DNA from: Ochrobactrum quorumnocens
Lineage (GTDB): Bacteria; Pseudomonadota; Alphaproteobacteria; Rhizobiales; Rhizobiaceae
DNA length: 64,000 nt
Direction of reading: 5' to 3'
NCBI RefSeq assembly: GCF_002278035.1
Contig: NZ_CP022603.1
Location: forward strand, 744,001-808,000
The position numbers were made by a program, and so were the translations under genes. Positions 46,150 to 55,194 of the stretch are shown one piece after another; position 1 is the stretch's first letter, and each line of letters opens with the position of its first letter. The notes below the pieces were generated by a model. The model did not search any database and was not told the DNA's origin. It saw nothing but the letters and a program-made list of their open reading frames with translations.

Positions 46150-47829
46150 TCAGATTTTCACAAGACCCGTCCGTTTCAAAAGCCCCATCAGCAGCAAGGG
46201 CAGCAGTGTTGTCAGCAGAATCGCGATAAATGCCATCGCCATGCCAAGACCAACTGATCCCTGCTCAAACTGTCGCCAGATGAAAATCGATATGGTCTGC
46301 ATACCAACAGGAGCAACAAGAATCGATGCCACCAGTTCACGCGTCGCCACCGCAAAGACCAGCAGCATCGCAGTGATAAGGCTGGGCGCAATCAGCGGCA
46401 GCATGATGCGGCGGAATGTAGTAAAACTGCTTGCACCACATACCCGTGCCGCTGCTTCGAGATTATCGCCGATCTGGTGAAACGCAGCTGTCGCGTAGCG
46501 AATTGGCTGCGGCAGCAAAATACAGCAGTAAGCAAGCAGCAGGATCAGCGGTGTATTATAAGGCGAAATGAGCAGCGATGGCTGGTTCCATGCGAGGATA
46601 AGGCCGACAGCAACAACGACACCCGGCAGGGAATTCGGCAAGACAGTCAACACATCCAGCCAGAAACGCCCACGGAAGCGCATTTTTACCACCGCATAAG
46701 CGGCAACTGCACCAAGAAAGCCAGTCAACAGAGCGCTTGCCACGCCAAGCGACAGACTATTGACCAGCGCGCGCATGGCACCCGCGCTATTATCAGCAAT
46801 ATCTGCAAAATTATCGAAGCCAAGATTTGCAGGCGTCAGTCCACCGGAAATTGTCTTCGACATTGCCGTCGCAAGGATTGCAAGGAGCGGCACGCCGGTT
46901 GCGGCGAAAGCTATCACAGCAAACAAAATCACGACCGGGATTTTGAGTGTTCCAAGATCCCGCTTGTCTTTGTTCTGCGGCTTGCCGCCTGTCGTTACAT
47001 AGGAACGACGCGTCAAAATCCAACGCTGAAACATGAACGCTGCGAGCGAAAGACAGACCAACGCTAACGAGAAGACCGCCGCTCCCGAAAGATCAATCGG
47101 CCAGTCAGATATTCTGAGGTCGATTTCCGTTACCAGAACTTCAAAACCAGAACGCCTGCCAAGTGCGGCAGGTGTTCCGTATTCCTCAATGGCAGAGGCA
47201 AAAACGAGCAACAAGCTTGCGGCCAGTCCGGGCGTTGCCAATGGCAGCGTGATCCGGAAGAACGAACGCCAGGGCGAAGCACCAAAAACACGCCCCACAT
47301 CCGAATAACGTGCTCCGACTGCTTCGATGGTGCGCGAAACCGCAAAATAGACCAATGGAAATGTATTGAGCGCCATGACAAATGTCATGCCCGCAAGCGA
47401 GAACAGAAATGGCGCGAGATGGAAGCCCGTAAGCTGATCGAGATAGCCGCGCGGTTGTAATGTCATGATCCAGCCAAGCGTTGCGATATAGGGCGGGATC
47501 ATGAAGGGCACCAGCATCAATACGTCCCACACCAACGCGAAAGGCACTTTATACAGTGCCCGGAATACCGCCAGAGGCACTGCAATCAGCGCCGACAATG
47601 CCACCACGCAAAGCCCGAGCAACACAGTGTTACCGGTCATGCGCAAGAGCCTGGGATCTTCAAAAAGAGCTGGCAAATGGGCAAAGGGTGCAGTCAGCAG
47701 ACCTTGGCCGATCTGCGGGAAAATGGCTTGCAGAACGATGAAAATGAATGGAACCGCAACCACAATCGCGAGTCCGATGACAGCCACAAAGCCAAGGGGA
47801 TTTGAAGCAGTAGCGGTCTTAGCACTCAT
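46150..47829 (-). CDS. Iron/phosphonate-type ABC transporter permease (fused double domain)
   Basis: A 559-aa inner-membrane protein with two permease domains in one chain, about twelve helices, as in FbpB and 2-aminoethylphosphonate permeases. Both halves carry the coupling loop (GASPWRSFFRITLPLATPG and GASSFTTFRRIMLPLIAPS). The ATG at 47829 is preferred over the frame start at 47880, which has no site. Last gene of the three-gene transporter operon in the order ATPase, binding protein, permease. Confidence 0.88.
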   Translation of the reverse strand: MSAKTATASNPLGFVAVIGLAIVVAVPFIFIVLQAIFPQIGQGLLTAPFAHLPALFEDPRLLRMTGNTVLLGLCVVALSALIAVPLAVFRALYKVPFALVWDVLMLVPFMIPPYIATLGWIMTLQPRGYLDQLTGFHLAPFLFSLAGMTFVMALNTFPLVYFAVSRTIEAVGARYSDVGRVFGASPWRSFFRITLPLATPGLAASLLLVFASAIEEYGTPAALGRRSGFEVLVTEIDLRISDWPIDLSGAAVFSLALVCLSLAAFMFQRWILTRRSYVTTGGKPQNKDKRDLGTLKIPVVILFAVIAFAATGVPLLAILATAMSKTISGGLTPANLGFDNFADIADNSAGAMRALVNSLSLGVASALLTGFLGAVAAYAVVKMRFRGRFWLDVLTVLPNSLPGVVVAVGLILAWNQPSLLISPYNTPLILLLAYCCILLPQPIRYATAAFHQIGDNLEAAARVCGASSFTTFRRIMLPLIAPSLITAMLLVFAVATRELVASILVAPVGMQTISIFIWRQFEQGSVGLGMAMAFIAILLTTLLPLLLMGLLKRTGLVKI

Positions 47830-47905
47830 GATAGCCTCTGCGGTCGCCGAGCAGCATATACAATATATCCACTCGCTCATAATCTAGTGAATTGAAAGAA
47901 TAAGA

Positions 47906-47932
47906 GGCTCTCCCTGAAAAACAGGAAGAGCC
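47906..47932 (-). terminator. Intra-operon hairpin
   Basis: An 11-bp stem with one mismatch (GGCTCTCCCTG / CAGGAAGAGCC) and a 5-nt loop lies between the binding-protein gene and the permease gene, next to the palindromic repeat at 47941. Likely a partial terminator. Confidence 0.6.
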
Positions 47933-47940
47933 GTTTGAAC

Positions 47941-47985
47941 GCGCATCTGATCCGAAAACTGTTTCACAATTTTCGGAATGTGCTC
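47941..47985. repeat. Dispersed palindromic element, short copy 3
   Basis: GCGCAT, a CCGAAAA / TTTTCGG hairpin and an outer ATGTGC arm match the left half of the elements at 29985 and 44833. It lies just after the stop of the binding-protein gene; the right half is missing. Confidence 0.6.
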
Positions 47986-47991
47986 CAGATC

Positions 47992-48954
47992 TTATTTCTT
48001 CGCGCCGAAGATCGCGTTGAATTCCTTCAACGTTTCGTTGCGCTTGCCGTAAACGGCTGCTGCGTCGATCTTCAGAATCTTCAGATCGCTGATCAATGGA
48101 CGGTTTGCTGCAATGTCAGAACGCGCAGGCATCAAATAGGTATCCGCCACCATCTTCTGACCTTCATCCGACAGCATGTAATCGATGAACTGTTTGGCTT
48201 CATCCTGGTTTTTCGACCATTTGAGGATCATGGCCGGACGCGGGGCAATAACCGTGCCCGATTCAGGGAATATGACATCAATTGCTTCGCCCTTGGCCTT
48301 ACCTGCGAGCGAGATGTAATCGACTGCTCCAAATACAGCGGCCTTTGAACCCTGAAGCACCGGGTTAAGCGCTTCGGCATTGGCACCGGCAGCAGCTGCA
48401 CCATTTTCATGCAGATGTTTGAAAAGGTCCCAACCCTGCTCTGTCTGCAAAGCTGCAACGAGTTCGAAAGTTGCACCCGACTGCGCTGGATCAGGCAAAT
48501 TGACCAGGTCCTTATATTCCGGCTTGGCAAGATCTGCCCACTCGGTTGGCTTCGGGGTCTTGCTGTTTGGATTCCATGCGATGCCAAGTGCCGAAACGCC
48601 CTGGGCAACAGCTGTTTCATTCTTCAGAAAATCAGGAACCTTTTCAGCATTGGGGCTCGTATAGGCCACAAGCCAGTCGCGCTTTGCAAAATCGGTTGCT
48701 GTATCCCATGACGCTGAAATCAGAACATCTACAACCGGATTGGCAGCTTCGGCTTCAATACGTGCCATGACCTTGCCGGTCGTTGCCTGAAAGACATTGA
48801 CCTTCGTGCCAGTCTTGGCGGTAAAGCCTGCGGCCAGACCTTCGATCAGCTTGCCCGGACCTGCCGAATAGACGGTGACGTCAGCAAATGCAGCCGTGCT
48901 GGCAAGCAGTGCTGCTGCAAAGGCAAACGTGGTGCCAATAAGGGACTTCTTCAT
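47992..48954 (-). CDS. Iron/phosphonate-type periplasmic binding protein
   Basis: A 320-aa binding protein with a signal peptide (residues 1-24, ending AAFAD). The mature start VTVYSAGPGKLIEGLAAGFTAKTGTKV and LNLPDPAQSGAT-type segments fit the family that binds ferric iron, thiamine or 2-aminoethylphosphonate. The ligand tyrosines of ferric-binding proteins are not clearly conserved, so an organic anion is at least as likely. It works with the ATPase and permease of the same operon. Confidence 0.85.
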   Translation of the reverse strand: MKKSLIGTTFAFAAALLASTAAFADVTVYSAGPGKLIEGLAAGFTAKTGTKVNVFQATTGKVMARIEAEAANPVVDVLISASWDTATDFAKRDWLVAYTSPNAEKVPDFLKNETAVAQGVSALGIAWNPNSKTPKPTEWADLAKPEYKDLVNLPDPAQSGATFELVAALQTEQGWDLFKHLHENGAAAAGANAEALNPVLQGSKAAVFGAVDYISLAGKAKGEAIDVIFPESGTVIAPRPAMILKWSKNQDEAKQFIDYMLSDEGQKMVADTYLMPARSDIAANRPLISDLKILKIDAAAVYGKRNETLKEFNAIFGAKK

Positions 48955-48990
48955 AAATCTCTCCTGAGATGCAGTGACGTGAAGTGATTG

Positions 48991-50067
48991 TTACGAGAAC
49001 CAGCGCAGCTGTTCTGTATCGATGGCAATGCCGACCGGCATACCGGGCGAAAGCCGGCTGTGATCGAGATAGGTCAGTTCATGTCCGGCATGATGTGCGC
49101 CAATACGAACCGTTGTCAGATGGCCATCTCCGCGGAAATGAGTACGTAAGACTGTTGCCCGAATTGCCGCATCGTCGATTGCAACGCTGCGCACCGAGCG
49201 CGATGGCAGAAGGACATGCGTCGCATGTGGCGGCATGGCAACATGGCTCAACCGCACTTCAGTTTGAGAAATACGATAGAAGCTATTTTCACGTTCCACC
49301 GGCACCACACAGCCAAGACGCAGGAAATCCGCAACAGCGGGTGTTGTAGGATAGGCGACCAGCATTTCAGGTGCTGCAAGTTGTTCTATTACCCCTGCCC
49401 GCATGATCGCCACCTGATGCGCCAGTGAGAAAGCCTCACTTTGATCATGTGTAACGTAGATTGCAGTCAGACCGAGATTGGCGACAAGCTGACCGATCTC
49501 ACTGACCATGTTTTCGCGCAATTCGCGATCAAGGTTCGATAACGGCTCATCGAAAAGCACCAGACCAGGCTCGGCAACGATCGCACGTGCAATGGCTACA
49601 CGCTGCTGCTGACCACCAGACATGTCGCTGATTGAGCGATCCCCGAAACCCGAAAGGCCAACGCGATCCAGCGCCGACTTCACACGCTTTTCGCGCTCCG
49701 CACGTCCTATACCGCGCATCTCCAGCGGAAACGAAACATTCCCGTATACTGACATATGCGGCCAGAGTGCATAATCCTGAAACACCATGCCAAGATGACG
49801 TTTTTCCGGTGGTGCAAAGGTGCCGTTCGTAGCATCAGCTACTTTTATACCATTGATGGTGACAGACCCCTTGGTCGGAGCCAGCAATCCGGCGACAAGC
49901 CGCAGAAGCGTCGTCTTTCCACATCCAGACGGACCCAGCAGGGCAAGCGTTTGTCCCTTTGGAAGGGTCAGATCCACGTTTTTGAGGATCACGCTGCTGC
50001 CATAGGCAAGGCTTAGCCCGGAGACTTCAACAGCAGCTTCTGCGTGTAATTGAGTTTCATGTAGCAT
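48991..50067 (-). CDS. Iron/phosphonate-type ABC transporter ATPase
   Basis: A 358-aa ATPase of the FbpC/PotA type: Walker A GPSGCGKTT, signature MSGGQQQR, Walker B LVLFDEPLSNLD, and a C-terminal TOBE-like regulatory domain (about 270-358). It heads the transporter operon, with 36 bp to the binding-protein gene. It faces the 446-bp gap before the pilus operon. Confidence 0.9.
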   Translation of the reverse strand: MLHETQLHAEAAVEVSGLSLAYGSSVILKNVDLTLPKGQTLALLGPSGCGKTTLLRLVAGLLAPTKGSVTINGIKVADATNGTFAPPEKRHLGMVFQDYALWPHMSVYGNVSFPLEMRGIGRAEREKRVKSALDRVGLSGFGDRSISDMSGGQQQRVAIARAIVAEPGLVLFDEPLSNLDRELRENMVSEIGQLVANLGLTAIYVTHDQSEAFSLAHQVAIMRAGVIEQLAAPEMLVAYPTTPAVADFLRLGCVVPVERENSFYRISQTEVRLSHVAMPPHATHVLLPSRSVRSVAIDDAAIRATVLRTHFRGDGHLTTVRIGAHHAGHELTYLDHSRLSPGMPVGIAIDTEQLRWFS

Positions 50068-50513
50068 ATTCGCGCAATCTGAATGGTTTGCGCGCTTTTA
50101 TTCCGGCCTCGTGACAGAGGAATGACAAAAACCACATGGCGCAGAACCACAGCGATTCAGCACCTACTAAAATAAGAAGAAGCCAAACAAAAGAATCATC
50201 TCTATAAGAAGCACTGGAGTTGATACCGAATGCAGTAAATAGTATAAAATTGATATTTTTTGTATAAAATTGACACTATAGCTCTATTAACGAAATTATT
50301 TCCCGTTCAAACTTAACGGAAACTGAACTAACAGGACATTATATTTAAGTTTATTGCAATTTCAGGAGATAAAAATCGTTAGAAATGTTGATATGGGCTT
50401 GAAATGCCCATACACTAAAAAACTAATAAGAAAAACAAATACATATACTTGTAATGCAAAATACCTTGGAGGACGGCCGATTATCGGTCCGTTTGGAGCA
50501 TTCAGGAGGGACT
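50068..50513. promoter_or_regulatory. AT-rich regulatory gap before the pilus operon, with 20-bp-spaced direct repeats
   Basis: This 446-bp gene-free region is strikingly AT-rich from about 50150 on. Two copies of GTATAAAATTGA lie at 50242-50253 and 50262-50273, exactly 20 bp apart, the second running into TTGACA. Such AT-rich upstream DNA is typical of surface-structure genes silenced by proteins of the MucR/Ros or H-NS-like type; which one acts here is unknown. Confidence 0.5.
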
Positions 50514-51011
50514 ATGTGTATTAAGTTTAGTACGCTTGCAGGAATCTTTACCGCAGGCTTGTTGATACCGACCGTTGTAAACGCGCAAACGACTTCTACG
50601 CAGTTCACAGTTCAGATAACCATAGCAGGCGCCTGCCAGATCAACTCGGCAACGAATTTGGATTTTGGCACGCACGGGGTCCTGGCGGCGAACACCGATG
50701 CGACCAGTGTCGTGACGGTTCAATGCACCAATACCACTCCTTTCAATATTGGCTTGAGCGAAGGCGCAGGATCAAACGCCTCCGTCGCCAGCCGTCTTAT
50801 GACAGGAGCCGGCGGCGCGACAGTTACCTATTCGCTGTACCAAACAGCCACACGTGACACGGTTTGGGGCGCCTCTGTTGGCACCGACACTGTTTCAGGA
50901 ACGGGCACAGGTGCGGCTCAGCAGTTCACTGTCTATGGCCGCGTCCTCCCTCAGAACACACCGGCCCCCGGCGTCTATACCGATACGGTTACTGCGACGA
51001 TAACGTATTGA
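50514..51011 (+). CDS. Spore-coat-U (SCPU) domain major pilin, CsuA/B-like
   Basis: A 165-aa exported protein with a signal peptide (residues 1-24, ending VNAQ) and one SCPU domain. A hydrophobic N-terminal strand (TQFTVQITIAGAC) could be the donor strand for the next subunit, and the C-terminus PGVYTDTVTATITY is the family signature. It is the likely polymerising subunit of an archaic chaperone-usher pilus. The ATG at 50514 follows AGGAGG; the frame start at 50454 would precede the signal peptide and is rejected. Confidence 0.85.
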   Translation: MCIKFSTLAGIFTAGLLIPTVVNAQTTSTQFTVQITIAGACQINSATNLDFGTHGVLAANTDATSVVTVQCTNTTPFNIGLSEGAGSNASVASRLMTGAGGATVTYSLYQTATRDTVWGASVGTDTVSGTGTGAAQQFTVYGRVLPQNTPAPGVYTDTVTATITY

Positions 51012-51029
51012 ACGTAAAGGGAGACTTGC

Positions 51030-51755
51030 ATGCGTATTCTCATACTTGCAGCGCTGGTTGTTGCTGGCCTGCATATTTCTTCTGCGCAATCAAACGCGGC
51101 ATCGTTAAGAGTGTCTCCGGTTCTGATAGACCTTAGCGCCCCAACGGCCGCGTCCAGCGTTCGGATTTGGAACGATGCAAAACGCCCCATCAACGTACAG
51201 GTCAGAATATTCCGGTGGAGCCAGAGCAATGGCGTCGATAGCTATACCCCCGCCACAGATGTCGCCGTAAGTCCGCCGATCTCGCAACTGAAGGCGGGCG
51301 GCGAAAATATGGTTCGCGTGGTTCGCACATCAAAGCGGCCGGTCAAAGCAGAAGAAAGCTACCGCCTGATCGTGGACGAGTTGCCAAGTTCTTCACAACA
51401 GAAGTCGGGAACCGTCAATCTCGTCATCAGACATTCTATTCCGGTTTTCTTCTCACCACAGGACAACAGCGGTGCTGATGTGGCCTGGAATGTGCAGCAA
51501 AAGGCTGGCGGATATCAAATCACGGTCAACAACCGGGGAGACAAGCGCATGCGCGTCTCCGATCTGGCGTTACAGAACAAAGGCGGTGCGCCCGTCGCAC
51601 AACAAAAGGGACTTGTGGGCTATGTGCTCGGGAAATCGAGTGTTTCCTGGTTCATCCCCGGTACACGCAATAATCGAGGTGGTGGCTCGCTGACGATCTC
51701 AGCACAAAGCGAAGCTGGCCCGATTAATGCGCAAGCGAACGTCAGGGGCGGTTGA
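51030..51755 (+). CDS. Periplasmic pilus chaperone, CsuC-like
   Basis: A 241-aa chaperone with a signal peptide (about residues 1-24). Two immunoglobulin-like domains follow: SLRVSPVLIDLSAPTAASSVRIWN at the start and FFSPQDNSGADVAWNVQ in the second. It donates a strand to SCPU subunits in the periplasm and delivers them to the usher. Its end overlaps the usher start by 29 bases. Confidence 0.88.
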   Translation: MRILILAALVVAGLHISSAQSNAASLRVSPVLIDLSAPTAASSVRIWNDAKRPINVQVRIFRWSQSNGVDSYTPATDVAVSPPISQLKAGGENMVRVVRTSKRPVKAEESYRLIVDELPSSSQQKSGTVNLVIRHSIPVFFSPQDNSGADVAWNVQQKAGGYQITVNNRGDKRMRVSDLALQNKGGAPVAQQKGLVGYVLGKSSVSWFIPGTRNNRGGGSLTISAQSEAGPINAQANVRGG

Positions 51756-54168
51756 CCTTGCTGTTTTGACGATTGCTTGTCTGACGATCTTCTCAGCCTT
51801 TCCGAAGGCTGCAGCTCAAGATTTGCCACCCCCTTCGGCAGGAATCGTTAGTCCTGACGATGAATTTCAAGAGCTGCAACTCGAGGTCTTCGTGAATGGT
51901 TCATCTTCGGAGTTGATTGCTGCCTTTCGTCAAACACCCGACGGGCTCCTGTTAATAGAGTCCCAGCAACTGAAAAATGTCGGCATCAAGCCTGCGAAGG
52001 AAGCGACAAGGGAGGACGGCTGGGTCGATATCGGCCGGCTACCCGGTGTGGTGGCAACTTATGATGAAGAGAACCAGACTGTAAGCTTTGACGCCATGGA
52101 GGATAGCCGTGCGGCGCGGATCATTGATGCGCAAGCAGATGAAACACTGCAAGCCAGCGAGGAGGAAGAGCCAGTCGTAACAAGCAATCTGGGAGGGTTG
52201 ATCAACTATACCGTCTATGGATCGACTGGTGGTTCGAAATGGGACGACCTGACTTCATTCCAAGGTGTTTCAAGCCTGCTTGAAGGACGTCTGTTCGGTC
52301 CTTATGGTGTGCTGACGTCATCGCAGATTTTAAGCTCTTCAGACGCGGCAAACTTTGGTTCTACGCGACTTGATACACGATGGTCCTATTCCGATCCGAC
52401 GCGCCTGATGACGTATAACGTCGGCGATATAATCTCTGGTGGCCTATCCTGGACACGCCCAACTCGCTTGGGCGGCATACAAATACGCCGCAATTTCACG
52501 CTGCGCCCCGATCTGGTAACGATGCCGTTGCCAGAGCTTTCCGGTTCTGCCGCAGTGCCTTCAACGATCGATGTCTATGTCGACAATGCTCAACGCGCCT
52601 CACGTTCGGTTCCATCGGGACCGTTTTCAATCACCAATCTACCGATCATTACAGGTGCTGGCACAGCGCGTCTTGTGGTGCGCGATGCGCTTGGCCGTGA
52701 AACAGTCTCGGAGACGCCATTCTATGCGTCGTCTGATCTTTTGGCTAAGGGACTTGCAGATTTTTCCGCCGAGATTGGTTTTGCCCGCCGCTATTATGGT
52801 GTTGAATCGAATAATTATGATGAGCGCCCGATAGGCTCTGCAACACTCCGCTACGGTCTGACGAACAACTTCACCATAGAAGCCCATGCCGAAGGTGCCG
52901 AAAATTTTTACAATGCAGGCGCTGGCAGCGTCTTTAATGTCGGCACTTTCGGCGTTGGCTCCGTTGCGGCATCCAGCAGCCGCTTTGGTGATGAAACCGG
53001 CTATCAGGTTGCCGCAAGCCTCGAAGCTGAACTCTGGAACATCAAGTTTTTCGCAAGAACACAACGGACTTTCGGCGACTTCAATGACATGGCTTCCGTC
53101 ACCGCCGATATCGCCAGGTTTGGGCTACCCTCGACGCTTTACAATGCAAAGCCACCGCGATCGCTCGATCAGGCTTCTATTGCCTTGCCTCCCATATTCG
53201 AGAACCTCAATCTCAACTTTTCATACGCGCAATTGGAAACGGCGAATTTCGACAAGTCCCGCATTGTCAGCATGACCGCAACCAAACCCATCGGACAGAA
53301 GGGCAATGTGTTTTTCTCCACCTTCACTGATCTCGAACGCAAAGGCTCCTTTGGCGTCTTCGCCGGTCTGTCATGGATGATGGACGGCAATATTACTGCA
53401 TCGACCGGCATTTCTTCAGATGATACCGGCACGAGTGTCACTGCAGACCTCATGAAATCCGAGCAGCCTGTCGTCGGTAGTACAGGATGGCGTGTCCGCG
53501 GCTCTTATGGACAAAATGACATCATTGCCGCCAGTGGCAGCTATCGCAGCTCGATTGGCCGCGCCGAGGCCGGTGTCGAAAAGTTTAATGATAGTGTGCG
53601 CGGGACAGCACAGTTTGAAGGCGCAATCATCGTGGCAGGTGGCGGTGCGTTTCTCGCCAATCGCGTCAGCGACGCCTTCAGCGTGGTTGACGTTGGGGCG
53701 CCTGATGTAGAGGTCTTTTATGAAAACCGCCCAATTGGCAAGACCAACAAACGCGGCAAGCTGCTCGTGTCGGATCTGCGTTCCTATGAAGACAACGCCA
53801 TTTCAATTGATCCATCGAACCTACCACTCGATGCGAGTGTAAGCACTACGCGTCAGGTTGTACGCCCGAGTGATCGCAGCGGTGCTGTTGTCGATTTCAA
53901 CGTATCTGCTGACACCAGACCTGCATTGATAACCATTCGCAACGAGGCAGGTGATTATATTCAAACAGGCGCATCAGCCCAACTCAATGACGATGAAACC
54001 ACGATCGTCGGCTATGATGGTCAGGTCTACGCTGAGAATATTGCCGAAACAAATACGCTGATTATTCGGCAGTCAAACGGTGAAAACTGCACCGTCACTT
54101 TCACCGCTCCTGCAAAAGCCAATGAACGCACAACGATACCTGATGCCGTGTGCCGGAAAGACCCATGA
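51727..54168 (+). CDS. Outer-membrane pilus usher, CsuD-like
   Basis: An 813-aa usher with a signal peptide (about residues 1-30), an N-terminal chaperone-binding domain (LEVFVNGSSSELIAAFRQTPDGLLL), a 24-stranded barrel, a plug-like insert near DVYVDNAQRASRSVPSGPFSI, and C-terminal domains ending NGENCTVTF. It exports and assembles the pilus at the outer membrane. Length is normal for the family. Start overlaps the chaperone gene; the stop overlaps the tip subunit start by ATGA. Confidence 0.9.
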   Translation: MRKRTSGAVDLAVLTIACLTIFSAFPKAAAQDLPPPSAGIVSPDDEFQELQLEVFVNGSSSELIAAFRQTPDGLLLIESQQLKNVGIKPAKEATREDGWVDIGRLPGVVATYDEENQTVSFDAMEDSRAARIIDAQADETLQASEEEEPVVTSNLGGLINYTVYGSTGGSKWDDLTSFQGVSSLLEGRLFGPYGVLTSSQILSSSDAANFGSTRLDTRWSYSDPTRLMTYNVGDIISGGLSWTRPTRLGGIQIRRNFTLRPDLVTMPLPELSGSAAVPSTIDVYVDNAQRASRSVPSGPFSITNLPIITGAGTARLVVRDALGRETVSETPFYASSDLLAKGLADFSAEIGFARRYYGVESNNYDERPIGSATLRYGLTNNFTIEAHAEGAENFYNAGAGSVFNVGTFGVGSVAASSSRFGDETGYQVAASLEAELWNIKFFARTQRTFGDFNDMASVTADIARFGLPSTLYNAKPPRSLDQASIALPPIFENLNLNFSYAQLETANFDKSRIVSMTATKPIGQKGNVFFSTFTDLERKGSFGVFAGLSWMMDGNITASTGISSDDTGTSVTADLMKSEQPVVGSTGWRVRGSYGQNDIIAASGSYRSSIGRAEAGVEKFNDSVRGTAQFEGAIIVAGGGAFLANRVSDAFSVVDVGAPDVEVFYENRPIGKTNKRGKLLVSDLRSYEDNAISIDPSNLPLDASVSTTRQVVRPSDRSGAVVDFNVSADTRPALITIRNEAGDYIQTGASAQLNDDETTIVGYDGQVYAENIAETNTLIIRQSNGENCTVTFTAPAKANERTTIPDAVCRKDP

Positions 54169-55124
54169 CAAAACAACTCCTGATTTTCATTGCTGCACTA
54201 TTTCTGAGCGTCACAAGTGCGAGCGTGGTGATTGCTCAAACCTGCACGTCCACCATCTCGGACATGAATTTCGGCACGGTCAACCTCCAGGCCGGCGGGG
54301 CTATCGACACAACAGCAGTGCTCAGCGTTACCTGTTCAAGTTCGCTTAATCTGCAGCTGCTTATGCGGGTATGCCCAAATCTCAACGCCGGAAGTGGAGG
54401 AAGCTCCGGGAGCACACGTTTGATGACCAATGGCGCCAATACATTATCCTACCAATTTTTTCAGGACGCCAACCGGACAGTCCTTTGGGGATCATCTACC
54501 AACACAACATTGGGCTCCGTGCCAGCGATCGATGTCATAGCACCTATTCTGGGGCCGGGTACGGCAACCCGTACAATTTATGGACGCATACTCGGTTCAC
54601 AGGCGTCCAAACTGGCAGGAACCTATTTATCAATGTTTTCCGGTGGACAGGCACGCATAAACTACGTTCGCTATCTCTTGGGGGCTCCCGACTGTTCGAC
54701 AGTCGCCGACAATCCGATTCAGCCAAGCTTCAATGTTCAGGCAATTGTCAATCGCAGTTGTACAGTGTCTGCAAGCCCCCTCAATTTTGGAACTCACAGT
54801 GCTATGACGTCGAATATTGACGCCAATGGCGCGCTAACAATTAACTGCACACTGGGTCTGCCATATAGCATTTCGCTGAATGGCGGTTTGAGCAATGCTC
54901 AACCGACACAGCGCCGAATGACACTTGGCTCAACCGCGATCATTTACGGACTCTACTCAAATAGCACACGCACCGTCCCATGGGGCAATACGGCTGGTCA
55001 GATTGTATCAAGAACTGGAACCGGAGCAACGGAAAGCGTTCCGGTTTATGGCCGTGTCGCGCCCCAGGCGACCCCCACTTCGGGAGTTTATACGGACACG
55101 GTTGTTGTGACGATCAATTATTAA
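54165..55124 (+). CDS. Two-domain SCPU tip adhesin, CsuE-like
   Basis: A 319-aa exported protein with a signal peptide (about residues 1-24, ending VIAQ) and two consecutive SCPU domains (about 25-170 and 190-319), each starting with a Cys-led strand (TCTSTISDMNFGTVNL; RSCTVSASPLNFGTHS). The two-domain layout at the end of the operon matches CsuE, the tip adhesin of archaic pili. The second domain resembles the major pilin at 50514 and ends with the same PTSGVYTDTVVVTINY-like strand. Confidence 0.82.
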   Translation: MTKQLLIFIAALFLSVTSASVVIAQTCTSTISDMNFGTVNLQAGGAIDTTAVLSVTCSSSLNLQLLMRVCPNLNAGSGGSSGSTRLMTNGANTLSYQFFQDANRTVLWGSSTNTTLGSVPAIDVIAPILGPGTATRTIYGRILGSQASKLAGTYLSMFSGGQARINYVRYLLGAPDCSTVADNPIQPSFNVQAIVNRSCTVSASPLNFGTHSAMTSNIDANGALTINCTLGLPYSISLNGGLSNAQPTQRRMTLGSTAIIYGLYSNSTRTVPWGNTAGQIVSRTGTGATESVPVYGRVAPQATPTSGVYTDTVVVTINY

Positions 55125-55139
55125 GCGCACAAAAAAGAA

Positions 55140-55159
55140 CCCGACCTGAAAAGGTCGGG
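55140..55159. terminator. Bidirectional terminator hairpin
   Basis: A perfect 8-bp stem CCCGACCT / AGGTCGGG with a GAAA tetraloop lies between the pilus operon and the convergent aztD gene, with an A-run before it and a TTT after it. Confidence 0.85.
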
Positions 55160-55194
55160 CCAAGTTTCACGACGGATGGAGATAGAAAGTATTA

